Assembly: GCA_002453275.1 (NCBI GenBank)
Contig: DKGN01000157.1
Coordinates: forward strand, 1-22,736
Source: Caryophanales bacterium UBA6769
GTDB taxonomy: Bacteria > Bacillota > Bacilli > Bacillales > UBA6769
Direction of reading: 5' to 3'
DNA length: 22,736 nt
Shown: positions 13,921-21,586 of the stretch, in pieces
Position numbering within the stretch: the stretch's first letter is position 1
Layout of the letters: each line of letters begins with the position of its first letter
The notes under the pieces: model-generated
What the model saw: only the letters and a program-made list of their open reading frames with translations
Database searches by the model: none
Told to the model about the DNA's origin: nothing
Translations under genes and position numbers: made by a program

Positions 13921-16065
13921 TTGAAATCTTTTTTTACAGCATTGACACGTGCGTTGCCAATAAAGAAAAACAAAAAATTTCTTACGGTCTTTCTTTACAT
14001 TTTAGTTGCCCTTATCATGTATAGCAGTTTAATTCAAAATATTTTTCCTGAGAAAATGGATATCTCTTTATACAGTGTTGCAGAAAGAGATATTGCCTCA
14101 CCTGTAACGATCGAAAATAAACAAGCAACGATGCAAAAGCAAAATGAAGCAGTTGAAGCGGTAGAACCTGAATATACGAACAAGGCTGAAACTGCACAAA
14201 CACAAGTGGAGAAGATTGAAGACTTTTTCACACTCATTGTGAAAGTAAATGATGAAAGTTTATCAGCAGATAAAGACGATGAATCAACTCCATCTTTAAC
14301 TCTTGATGAAAAGGTTGACAAGATGAAGGAATTGCTCAAGGAACTCACAGTGAATGAGCTTTCTGATGATGAAATAAAAGGATTTCTAATGGCGTCCTCA
14401 ACACAAACTTCCATTACGAAGGATGTTATTATAACGTCTCTAAATGAAGTGTTAAACGGAAGGATTACGGTTGAAGAATTAACAAATGCTAAAGATGAAG
14501 TCGAAGAAAAAATTACGAAGGCAAATTTAAGTTCTTCGGTTTTAGATGGTTCAATTAAATTAGCAAGGGCAGTTGTTATTCCTAACTATTTTATTGATAT
14601 GGAAGCAACAAAGGTGAAACGAGAAAAGGCGATTGAAGCTGTTGACCCTGTTATGATTCGTCAAGGTCAAATTATCGTTCAAGAAGGACAAGTTATTAAT
14701 CGAGATGCTTTGGCTCAACTTGAAATCGTTGGATTACTCGATCGGAAATTAAATATCTATCCATTCTTCGGACTAGGACTGCTCGTCCTTTTTATGACTT
14801 TGTTTCTTGCTTACTTTATCGAAGAGATTAAAGGAACAACAGCAGAAACTCGAAGCCGCAATGTGCTAATATTCGTGACTATTTTTTTCTTTACTACGGT
14901 TGTATTTAAGCTTGTTAGCTTGTCGACTGGATTACTTAGTGGGATTCATTACCTTCTCCCTGCTGCAATGGGAACAATGCTCATTAAATTATTACTATCA
15001 GAACGTCTCGCTTTGGCATCAGCACTTGTATTTGCTGTCATGGGAAGTATATTATTTAATACAGAAACAGTTGGCACATTTAACGGTGAATTTGGAATCT
15101 ACATTCTAGTCAGTTCAATTGCTGCTATTTTTCTATTAGGCAAACATAACCAACGGACGACGATACTAAAAGCAGGGCTGTTCGTTTCATTTGTAAATAT
15201 CGTTGCAATTGTGATGATTTATATGCTCCGTAGTGGCCAGTTTGATTGGTTAAACTTAGGGGTATATAGTGGATATGCCTTACTTGCTGGCTTTCTTGCT
15301 GCTGTACTCACACTTGGTCTAATGCCTTTCTTTGAAGCGGCATTTGGTATTTTGTCGACGATGAAATTAATTGAGTTGTCCAATCCAAATCATCCCTTAC
15401 TTCGGAAGTTGCTTATGGAAACACCAGGAACTTATCATCATAGCGTGATGGTAGCGAACTTAGCTGAGGCGGCATGTGAATCTGTAGGGGCTAACGGCTT
15501 GTTAGCTAGAGTTGGTGCATATTATCATGATGTCGGGAAAACAAAAAGACCTACTTTTTTTATTGAGAATCAAATGAATATGGAAAACCCTCATGACAAC
15601 ATTGCACCCCAATTGAGTAAGACAATCATTATTGCCCATGTATCCGATGGAGCAAATATGTTAAAGGAGTATCGATTACCGAAAGAAATAATCGATATTG
15701 CCGAACAGCATCATGGCACAACGTTGTTAAAGTACTTTTATCATAAAGCTACGACAATGTCTGATAGTCCTATCCCGGAATCAGACTTTCGCTATCCGGG
15801 ACCGAAACCACAGACGAAGGAAGCGGCAATCGTTGGGATAGCGGATGGTGTAGAAGCGGCGGTGCGTTCAATGGCAAAGCCTACTCCTGCTAAAATTGAA
15901 AGCATTGTTCGTAAAATTATTAACGATCGACTTGAGGATGGGCAATTTAATGAAAATGATTTAACGTTTAAGGAACTTGATCTCGTTGCTACAACAATAT
16001 GCGAAACATTACAGGGTATTTTCCATTCAAGAATAGAATATCCCGAAGAGATTAAAAGTAGGTGA
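13921..16065 (+). CDS. pgpH: Cyclic-di-AMP phosphodiesterase PgpH (YqfF), 7TM-HD family
   Basis: About 714 residues. A first membrane helix (about 20-38) is followed by a large extracellular 7TMR-HDED domain (about 45-270), a block of seven or so membrane helices (about 276-480) and a cytoplasmic HD domain. The HD domain shows TYHHSVM near 505, the metal-binding YHDVGK with His536-Asp537, IIAHVSDG and EQHHGT. PgpH hydrolyses the second messenger c-di-AMP to pApA. TTG 13921 has GAGGTGA five bases upstream; ATG 13900, seven codons earlier, is the alternative but lacks a good site. Its stop overlaps the ribosome binding site of ybeY. Confidence 0.95.
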   Translation: MKSFFTALTRALPIKKNKKFLTVFLYILVALIMYSSLIQNIFPEKMDISLYSVAERDIASPVTIENKQATMQKQNEAVEAVEPEYTNKAETAQTQVEKIEDFFTLIVKVNDESLSADKDDESTPSLTLDEKVDKMKELLKELTVNELSDDEIKGFLMASSTQTSITKDVIITSLNEVLNGRITVEELTNAKDEVEEKITKANLSSSVLDGSIKLARAVVIPNYFIDMEATKVKREKAIEAVDPVMIRQGQIIVQEGQVINRDALAQLEIVGLLDRKLNIYPFFGLGLLVLFMTLFLAYFIEEIKGTTAETRSRNVLIFVTIFFFTTVVFKLVSLSTGLLSGIHYLLPAAMGTMLIKLLLSERLALASALVFAVMGSILFNTETVGTFNGEFGIYILVSSIAAIFLLGKHNQRTTILKAGLFVSFVNIVAIVMIYMLRSGQFDWLNLGVYSGYALLAGFLAAVLTLGLMPFFEAAFGILSTMKLIELSNPNHPLLRKLLMETPGTYHHSVMVANLAEAACESVGANGLLARVGAYYHDVGKTKRPTFFIENQMNMENPHDNIAPQLSKTIIIAHVSDGANMLKEYRLPKEIIDIAEQHHGTTLLKYFYHKATTMSDSPIPESDFRYPGPKPQTKEAAIVGIADGVEAAVRSMAKPTPAKIESIVRKIINDRLEDGQFNENDLTFKELDLVATTICETLQGIFHSRIEYPEEIKSR

Positions 16066-16070
16066 ATGCA

Positions 16071-16541
16071 ATGGGGCTAACAATTAGTTACCATGATGAA
16101 ACAAGTACTTTAGAATCTAATGATTTTAAACTAGTTGAAGATATTTTAAAGATGGCTGCACGTATAGAAGAAGTAACAGGAAATCCTGAGCTATCGATTA
16201 CTTTTGTTAATACCGATCGAATCCAAGCAATTAATCATCAATATCGCATGATCAATCAACCGACTGATGTTATTTCATTTGCTTTTGAAGAAACAAGTGA
16301 CGAGGAACTTGAGATTGTAGGAGCAGATATCCCGAGAATCTTAGGAGACATCATTATTTCAGTTCCGATTGCACGACAGCAAGCAAATGAATATAACCAT
16401 TCGTTTCAACGAGAGCTTGGATTTTTAATTGTTCATGGCTTTTTACATTTGCTCGGTTACGATCACCAGTCGGAACAAGATGAAAAGCAAATGTTTCAAA
16501 AACAAAAGGATATACTTGACAAATATGGACTTAGAAGATAA
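16071..16541 (+). CDS. ybeY: Endoribonuclease YbeY
   Basis: A 156-residue single-strand-specific metalloribonuclease for 16S rRNA 3'-end maturation and ribosome quality control. The zinc motif HGFLHLLGYDH gives His122, His126 and His132. Other family marks are the PTDVISFAFE segment and LGDIIIS. ATG 16071 has TAGGTGA five bases upstream, overlapping the pgpH stop codon; the upstream in-frame GTG 16062 has no site. The gene ends inside the beginning of dgkA. The run pgpH-ybeY-dgkA-cdd-era is tightly packed and looks like one transcript. Confidence 0.96.
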   Translation: MGLTISYHDETSTLESNDFKLVEDILKMAARIEEVTGNPELSITFVNTDRIQAINHQYRMINQPTDVISFAFEETSDEELEIVGADIPRILGDIIISVPIARQQANEYNHSFQRELGFLIVHGFLHLLGYDHQSEQDEKQMFQKQKDILDKYGLRR

Positions 16542-16902
16542 AAAGCACTCTAAATTAATTAACGCTTTTAGTTATGCTTTTGCAGGAATTTTATTTGCAC
16601 TAAAAACGGAACGTAATATTCGCATCCATTTTTTGATAGCGGCTATCGTTGTACTGTTTGCGTTTATATTTTCAGTATCTGCCCTCGAGTGGATGTTACT
16701 TCTTATCGTGATAGGCGTGACAATCTCACTTGAATTAGTGAATACGGCAATTGAAAGCATAGTTGATTTGATTACAGAAGAGCACCATCCACTCGCAAAA
16801 GCTGCGAAAGATATTGCTGCGGGAGCAGTCTTAGTAAGTTGTATAATGAGTGTGATTGTCGGTTTGATTATTTTTCTCCCGCGCTTTTTTGAACTTTTTT
16901 AA
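16525..16902 (+). CDS. dgkA: Undecaprenol / diacylglycerol kinase, DgkA family
   Basis: A 125-residue integral membrane kinase with three transmembrane helices (about 35-55, 57-77 and 97-118 in this numbering). Family motifs are KTERNIRIH before helix 1 and the catalytic ELVNTAIESIVDL. In Gram-positive bacteria the main substrate is undecaprenol, giving undecaprenyl phosphate for cell wall synthesis. It overlaps ybeY by 17 bases. ATG 16525 gives MDLEDKK. An in-frame TTG at 16516 has AAAGGA at a better five-base spacing and may be the real start, adding three residues. Confidence 0.93.
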   Translation: MDLEDKKHSKLINAFSYAFAGILFALKTERNIRIHFLIAAIVVLFAFIFSVSALEWMLLLIVIGVTISLELVNTAIESIVDLITEEHHPLAKAAKDIAAGAVLVSCIMSVIVGLIIFLPRFFELF

Positions 16903-16938
16903 ATGTGTAGGAATAAAGTGATTGAAAGGGAGCTTAAT

Positions 16939-17337
16939 ATGACTGAACACTTGATCGAAGCAGCCCTTAAAGCAAGGAAATTAGCCTATGCTCCATATTC
17001 AAACTTTGCTGTTGGAGCTGCGTTACTTACACAGAAAGGAAAAATCTTCACTGCAGGCAATATTGAAAATGCCGCATATAGCTTGTGTGTTTGTGCAGAA
17101 CGGGCAGTATTATTCAAAGCATATTCTGAAGGTGAAAGGCAATTTACTGCCCTTGCTGTTGCTGCCAAAACAAAAGAACCTGTTTCCCCGTGCGGTGCTT
17201 GCCGGCAAGTTCTCGCAGAATTATGTAGCGGGGATATGCACGTAATATTGAGTAATGATTCAGGGTTACATACGGAAGTGACAGTCGCACAATTATTACC
17301 ATATGCTTTCTCAAGAAAGGACTTAGGCGATGGATAA
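16939..17337 (+). CDS. cdd: Cytidine deaminase
   Basis: A 132-residue homotetrameric-type cytidine deaminase that converts cytidine or deoxycytidine to uridine or deoxyuridine in pyrimidine salvage. The zinc and catalytic residues are present: Cys52 and Glu54 in CAER, and Cys85 and Cys88 in PCGACRQ. The substrate-binding segment YSNFAVGAAL is at 20-29. AAAGGGAG lies six bases before ATG 16939; the upstream in-frame ATG at 16903 has no such site. Its last eight bases overlap the start of era, indicating translational coupling. Confidence 0.97.
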   Translation: MTEHLIEAALKARKLAYAPYSNFAVGAALLTQKGKIFTAGNIENAAYSLCVCAERAVLFKAYSEGERQFTALAVAAKTKEPVSPCGACRQVLAELCSGDMHVILSNDSGLHTEVTVAQLLPYAFSRKDLGDG

Positions 17338-18238
17338 GGAAAATTACAAATCAGGATTTGTTGCTTTAATTGGACGACCTAATGTCGGAAAATCAACCTT
17401 ATTAAATGCAATTATCGGGCAAAAAGTTGCGATTATGAGCGACAAGCCACAAACGACACGAAATAAAATTCACGGTGTCTATACGACGGATGAAGCGCAA
17501 ATTGTATTTATTGATACACCAGGCATTCACAAACCAAAACATCGGCTTGGTGAATTCATGTCGAAAATTGCCGAGAATACGTTAAATGAAGTTGATCTTA
17601 CGTTATTTTTAGTTAATGCTGAAGAAGAAATCGGGAAAGGTGACCGCTATATTATTGAACGTTTGAAAAAAGTGAATCAACCTGTTTTTTTAGTTATTAA
17701 TAAAATTGACAAAGTTCATCCAGATCAATTGTTGCCGATTATAGATAGTTACCGTAATGAGCTACAATTTGCTGAAGTTATTCCAATTTCAGCCCTGAAC
17801 AGGAATAACGTTGACACCTTAGTTTATGAAATTATAACTCGATTGCATGAAGGTCCTAAATATTATCCAGACGATCAAGTGACTGATCACCCAGAACATT
17901 TTATCGTAGCAGAAATGATCCGCGAGAAGGTGCTGCATTTGACCCGAGAAGAAATTCCACACTCTGTTGCTGTTACGATAGAACAAATGAAAAGTAGAGA
18001 AGAGCAGAACATTATCGACATCCATGCTACAATAATTGTTGAAAGAAGCTCACAAAAGGGTATCATCATAGGAAAACAAGGTGATATGTTAAAGGAAATT
18101 GGTACGAGAGCAAGAAAAGATATAGAAATGATGTTAGGTAATAAAGTTTTTCTTGAACTGTGGGTTAAAGTAGAGAAAGATTGGCGAAACCGTGGAAAAA
18201 TATTAAGAGAATTTGGCTTCAATCAGCAGGATTATTAA
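17330..18238 (+). CDS. era: GTPase Era
   Basis: A 302-residue essential GTPase that binds the 3' end of 16S rRNA during 30S assembly. The G1 loop is GRPNVGKS (15-22), the switch region TTRNKIHGV, G3 DTPG (62-65), G4 NKID (124-127) and G5 ISALN. The C-terminal KH domain contains GIIIGKQGDMLKEIGTRARKDIE. All motifs are intact. It shares an interval with ybeY, which acts on the same rRNA end. About 100 non-coding bases separate it from yqzL. Confidence 0.98.
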   Translation: MDKENYKSGFVALIGRPNVGKSTLLNAIIGQKVAIMSDKPQTTRNKIHGVYTTDEAQIVFIDTPGIHKPKHRLGEFMSKIAENTLNEVDLTLFLVNAEEEIGKGDRYIIERLKKVNQPVFLVINKIDKVHPDQLLPIIDSYRNELQFAEVIPISALNRNNVDTLVYEIITRLHEGPKYYPDDQVTDHPEHFIVAEMIREKVLHLTREEIPHSVAVTIEQMKSREEQNIIDIHATIIVERSSQKGIIIGKQGDMLKEIGTRARKDIEMMLGNKVFLELWVKVEKDWRNRGKILREFGFNQQDY

Positions 18239-18341
18239 CGTAAATCGGTTAAATTGACAAATTTTATATAGCATCTTAAGCAACTCACTTGCTCAATCTA
18301 ATAGCATAGGAATCAATAACAACTGGAAGGTGGGAGTTTTC

Positions 18342-18494
18342 TTGTTAAACCTAACATGGAAAGTATTTTGTATGACAGGAAACATCGATACCTATCTGCT
18401 CTTGAAAGAACTAGAAGACCCAGAAGTTAAGAATAATGAACAACCGACGGAGATTTCAATTTCATTGACAGAGTATGATTCCACAATACATTAG
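18342..18494 (+). CDS. yqzL: Small protein YqzL
   Basis: A 50-residue ORF, TTG start, reading MLNLTWKVFCMTGNIDTYLL at its beginning and ending at TAG 18492-18494. The motif LTW-x3-x3-TG-x-I/V-x-TYLL-x-KE matches the YqzL family, which occupies the same place between era and recO in Bacillus. GGAAGGTGGGAG (18325-18336) lies five bases upstream, a very strong ribosome binding site that decides the start. The acidic C-terminal half (ELEDPE, EQPTE) is less conserved. No function is known. Confidence 0.85.
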   Translation: MLNLTWKVFCMTGNIDTYLLLKELEDPEVKNNEQPTEISISLTEYDSTIH

Positions 18495-18543
18495 AACTAT
18501 GGTGCTAATTCAAAAAGCGTGATTAAATAGTGTGGTGAATAGT

Positions 18544-19290
18544 TTGCTACGAAAAATTGAAGGGATCGTTATCCGTTCAATCGATTATGGAGAATCGAAT
18601 AAAATTATCACGATATATTCACAAGAAACTGGAAAAATTGGATTGATGGCGAGAGGCGCGAAAAAAACAAATAGCCGCCTCTCTTCTATTTCACAACTGT
18701 TTACATATGGTCATTTTTTATATCGTTCTTCGAAAGGCCTTGGTACGCTAACGCAAGGTGAAATCATTTCCTCTTTCCGTTCAATTCGAGAAGATTTATT
18801 TAAGACTGCTTATTCGGCATATATCGTTGAATTGCTAGATAAGCTTACAGAAGACAAGCAACCGAGCGCATCATTATTTTCCCTGCTCTATAACACCCTC
18901 CATTATATTAATGACGATTATGATGCGGAAGTGTTAACATTCATTTTTGAAACAAAAATGTTATATGTAGCTGGAATTGCACCCCAATTGGATGTGTGTG
19001 CGTCATGTAATCAACGACGTGATCGCTATCTTGCCTTCTCTGTTAAAGAAGGTGGTTTTTTATGTTCTCAATGTTTACAAGCTGATCGACACTCCATTAA
19101 AGTCTCAGAAGCTACCCAAAAGTTATTACGTCTTTTTATGACACTTGATTTAAAAAGGCTCGGTAAAATCTCTTTAAAACAAGAAACACGGGCGGAAATT
19201 AAGGAAGTACTAGAAAATTATTACGAGACCCATTCAGGTTTATATTTGAAGTCTAAAAGGTTTTTATCCCAATTAGACAAGTTTGATTAG
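18544..19290 (+). CDS. recO: DNA repair protein RecO
   Basis: A 248-residue recombination mediator that loads RecA with RecR in the RecFOR pathway. The N-terminal OB fold (about 1-80) contains EGIVIRSIDYGESNKI and LMARGAKKTNSRL. A helical domain follows, with a zinc site of four cysteines (Cys152, Cys155, Cys174, Cys177) inserted. The C-terminal YYETHSGLYLKSKRFL segment is typical. TTG 18544 gives the family start MLRKIEG with GTGGTGA five bases upstream; GTG 18532 and 18535 are in frame but poorly supported. In B. subtilis glyQS follows; here ccpN comes next after 69 bases. Confidence 0.95.
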   Translation: MLRKIEGIVIRSIDYGESNKIITIYSQETGKIGLMARGAKKTNSRLSSISQLFTYGHFLYRSSKGLGTLTQGEIISSFRSIREDLFKTAYSAYIVELLDKLTEDKQPSASLFSLLYNTLHYINDDYDAEVLTFIFETKMLYVAGIAPQLDVCASCNQRRDRYLAFSVKEGGFLCSQCLQADRHSIKVSEATQKLLRLFMTLDLKRLGKISLKQETRAEIKEVLENYYETHSGLYLKSKRFLSQLDKFD

Positions 19291-19319
19291 TTTCCAAACT
19301 GCAAAGAATGTCGTATCAT
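19291..19319 (+). promoter_or_regulatory. Candidate SigA promoter for ccpN
   Basis: TTTCCA (19291-19296) and TATCAT (19314-19319) are 17 bases apart and lie 40 bases before the proposed ccpN start. The -35 matches four of six bases and the -10 five of six. It starts directly after the recO stop codon. Confidence 0.38.
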
Positions 19320-19359
19320 AATAGATAGACTAAACAGGGAGTAGGAAAGCAGGTGATGA

Positions 19360-19998
19360 CTGATCGAACTATCGAAACGGCAAGAAAAGATTTTGCAAAT
19401 CGTTAAAGATAAAGCGCCGATTACTGGCGAAAAGATCGCTGATCTGCTTAATTTAACAAGAGCGACGTTACGACCTGACCTAGCTATCCTAACGATGGCA
19501 GGCTTTTTAGATGCGCGGCCGAGAGTTGGCTATTTTTACACTGGTAAAACTGGTTCCCAGTTGTTAACTGAAAAAATAAAGAAAATTAAAGTACATGAGT
19601 TTCAATCAATACCCGTCGTGACTCAAGAATCAGCCTCTGTCTATGATGCGATTACAACAATGTTTTTGGAGGATGTTGGAACGTTATTTATCGTTGACGG
19701 GAATTCGAAATTAGCTGGAGTTGTTTCTAGGAAAGACTTGCTGAGAGCGAGTATCGGTCAGCAAGATCTACACATAGTTCCCGTTAATATTATTATGACA
19801 AGAATGCCGAATATAGCTGTTTGCTATAAAGATGATCACCTAATTCAAGTCGCACGACAATTAATTGACAGACAGATTGATGCGATGCCTGTCGTAAAAA
19901 AAGATGAAAACGGAGACGACTTTGAAGTGATTGGGAGAGTAACGAAAACAAATATTACGAGAGCTCTTGTCGACTTGGCGGTTGATGAATTAATTTAA
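19360..19998 (+). CDS. ccpN: Transcriptional repressor CcpN (HTH plus CBS domains)
   Basis: A 212-residue regulator: an N-terminal winged helix (about 5-65, ELSKRQEKILQIVKD, LTRATLRPDLAILTMAGFLDARPRVGYFYTG), then two CBS domains (about 80-135 and 145-205). CcpN represses gluconeogenic genes such as gapB and pckA when glucose is present. No ATG, GTG or TTG in frame precedes the first HTH helix; a TGA stop lies at 19357-19359. CTG 19360 follows AGGTGAT at good spacing and gives exactly the B. subtilis length, so a CTG (or ATC 19363) start is proposed. TTG 19393 would delete the first helix. Its partner yqfL follows 28 bases later. Confidence 0.88.
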   Translation: MIELSKRQEKILQIVKDKAPITGEKIADLLNLTRATLRPDLAILTMAGFLDARPRVGYFYTGKTGSQLLTEKIKKIKVHEFQSIPVVTQESASVYDAITTMFLEDVGTLFIVDGNSKLAGVVSRKDLLRASIGQQDLHIVPVNIIMTRMPNIAVCYKDDHLIQVARQLIDRQIDAMPVVKKDENGDDFEVIGRVTKTNITRALVDLAVDELI

Positions 19999-20026
19999 GA
20001 CTTATTCGCAAGTAAAGGAGGCCATC

Positions 20027-20842
20027 ATGAGAGACGATAAACAAGGACGAGTTATCGTGTACGTGCTTTCAGATTCAGTTGGTGAAACAGCTGATTTAGT
20101 AGTAAAGGCAGCGGCCAGCCAATTTCAAGCTACAAATATTGAAGTAAGAAGAGTGCCGTACGTTGAAGATAAGGAAACGGTACGTGAAGTAGTAGCCCTT
20201 GCAAAGGAAACGAAAGCCATGATCGCACATACTCTTGTCCTATCAGAAATTAAACAGTATTTACTCGCATTAGCTGCAAAAGAAAACATCAAAACGGTCG
20301 ATATTATTGGACCAATGATGGATACTTTAGAAGAAACTATAAAAAAACAACCGCGTGGTGAACCTGGACTCGTTCGGAAACTCGATGAAGAGTATTTTCG
20401 AAAAATCGAAGCGATCGAATTTGCAGTGAAATATGATGATGGACGGGATCCGAGAGGATTGCTGCGTGCGGATATCGTCTTAATAGGGGTTTCCCGAACG
20501 TCAAAAACACCACTATCTCAATATTTGGCCCATAAACGTTTAAAAGTGGCAAATGTTCCAATCGTTCCTGAAGTTGATCCACCTGAAGAACTTTATAACG
20601 TTCCTACAAATAAATGTATCGGGTTAAAAATTCAACCGGAAATGCTTTACCACATTCGGAAAGAGCGCTTAAAAGCACTCGGTTTAAATTCGGATGCAAG
20701 TTATGCCAATATTGAACGGATTAAGGAAGAGCTTGACTATTTTGATACGGTGACAGAACGAATTGGGTGTAAAGTAATTGATGTTACAAATCGGGCTGTT
20801 GAAGAAACAGCTAACTTGATTTTAAATGCTTATCTTGATTAA
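20027..20842 (+). CDS. yqfL: Pyruvate,phosphate dikinase regulatory-type kinase/phosphorylase (YqfL)
   Basis: A 271-residue protein of the PSRP/PDRP family (DUF299), a bifunctional Ser/Thr kinase and Pi-dependent pyrophosphorylase that in other bacteria controls PEP synthase or pyruvate,phosphate dikinase. The N-terminal YVLSDSVGETAD and the P-loop GVSRTSKT (154-161) are diagnostic, followed by VANVPIVPEV and the C-terminal VIDVTNRAVEETA. In B. subtilis yqfL forms an operon with ccpN and modulates CcpN-controlled gluconeogenesis. AAAGGAGG lies upstream of the ATG. A strong terminator follows immediately after the stop. Confidence 0.95.
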   Translation: MRDDKQGRVIVYVLSDSVGETADLVVKAAASQFQATNIEVRRVPYVEDKETVREVVALAKETKAMIAHTLVLSEIKQYLLALAAKENIKTVDIIGPMMDTLEETIKKQPRGEPGLVRKLDEEYFRKIEAIEFAVKYDDGRDPRGLLRADIVLIGVSRTSKTPLSQYLAHKRLKVANVPIVPEVDPPEELYNVPTNKCIGLKIQPEMLYHIRKERLKALGLNSDASYANIERIKEELDYFDTVTERIGCKVIDVTNRAVEETANLILNAYLD

Positions 20843-20844
20843 AT

Positions 20845-20873
20845 CACAGAATCTAAGAAGATTTTGTGTTTTT
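20845..20873 (+). terminator. Intrinsic terminator after yqfL
   Basis: CACAGAATCT (20845-20854) pairs with AGATTTTGTG (20859-20868), ten base pairs with one G-U wobble and a four-base loop, followed by five T (20869-20873). It begins three bases after the yqfL stop. Confidence 0.87.
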
Positions 20874-20920
20874 CTTTGCAATTTTCTAGATTGTTTTAAT
20901 AAAATGAGGTAATATTAAAT

Positions 20921-20979
20921 ATTGTGATTTAAAATTGTAATGACTTGGTTACAATAAGAAAGATTTCTGTACATTGTGA
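20921..20979 (+). promoter_or_regulatory. ATTGTRA box cluster and candidate -10 before yqxD-dnaG
   Basis: Four copies of the heptamer ATTGTRA occur: 20921-20927, 20934-20940, 20973-20979 forward, and 20949-20955 inverted (TTACAAT). The second and the inverted copy form a perfect inverted repeat with an eight-base spacer. TACAAT (20950-20955) could be a -10 element, but no good -35 lies 16-18 bases upstream. The rest of the 20874-21059 interval is AT-rich with no other recognisable element. Confidence 0.35.
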
Positions 20980-21059
20980 CGAAAGTTAGACTAATTCATA
21001 AAAAAAATAATAGGATGATAGGAGGATTTCATTTTCATTCGGAGAATATAGTAAAGAAG

Positions 21060-21521
21060 ATGCGAAAAATATTGATTTATGTCGATGCTGATGCTTGTCC
21101 TACTGCCATTCGACACTTTTTATCCGAGGAAATTGCGAAAGAAGGTCATATTTTAGTTTATTTTGTCGCTTCATACAATCACCGCATGAATCATTCGCAA
21201 ACTGGTGTGAGAAGTGTAGTCGTAGATGCGAACCCAGAAGAAACAGATTTATACATTGTCAACCGTGCGACAAAAGGTGATCTTGCAATTACCCATGATA
21301 CTGGATTAGCTGCTATCTTACTTGCAAAAGGTGTTCATGTTATATCCTTTACTGGTCAAATTTACTCAAACCTGACGATTGATGAAAAACTTTTTTCTCG
21401 ACACGTAGGCAAACAACTAAGGCGAGCGGGTATGAGAACGAAAGGACCTAAGAAGTTTTCAAATGAAGACTTGACTAGATTTAAAAAGTCAGTAATGAAA
21501 GTAAAAGAAGGACTTTTATAA
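21060..21521 (+). CDS. yqxD: YaiI/YqxD family protein (UPF0178)
   Basis: A 153-residue protein of the YaiI/YqxD family, thought from its fold to be a PIN-like nuclease. The N-terminal VDADACP motif (8-14) supplies the putative metal-binding Asp residues. VVVDANPEETDLYIVNRA, GDLAITHDTGLAAILL and MRTKGPKKF are the other conserved blocks. The biochemical function is not established. The start is uncertain. ATG 21060 gives the family-length protein but has only AAAGAAG nearby. The strongest site, GGAGG at 21021-21025, has no start codon at proper spacing, and the frame stays open upstream to a GTG at 20976. It precedes dnaG as in B. subtilis. Confidence 0.88.
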   Translation: MRKILIYVDADACPTAIRHFLSEEIAKEGHILVYFVASYNHRMNHSQTGVRSVVVDANPEETDLYIVNRATKGDLAITHDTGLAAILLAKGVHVISFTGQIYSNLTIDEKLFSRHVGKQLRRAGMRTKGPKKFSNEDLTRFKKSVMKVKEGLL

Positions 21522-21586
21522 TCATCCGCGAATAATTAGACTGATGAAGAAGTGATGGTACGTGATGACTAATGAGCAGGATTAAA

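Noticed and set aside
18254..18259. A perfect TTGACA upstream of yqzL
   Set aside because: No acceptable -10 hexamer lies 16-18 bases downstream (the sequence there is TAAGCA-like), so it was not called a promoter.
18280..18296. Short hairpin AGCAA-CTCAC-TTGCT after era as a terminator
   Set aside because: The stem is only five base pairs and no T run follows.
20936..20953. Possible TnrA/GlnR site (TGTNA-N7-TNACA) before yqxD
   Set aside because: The half-sites are separated by eight bases rather than seven, and there is no nitrogen-metabolism gene nearby.
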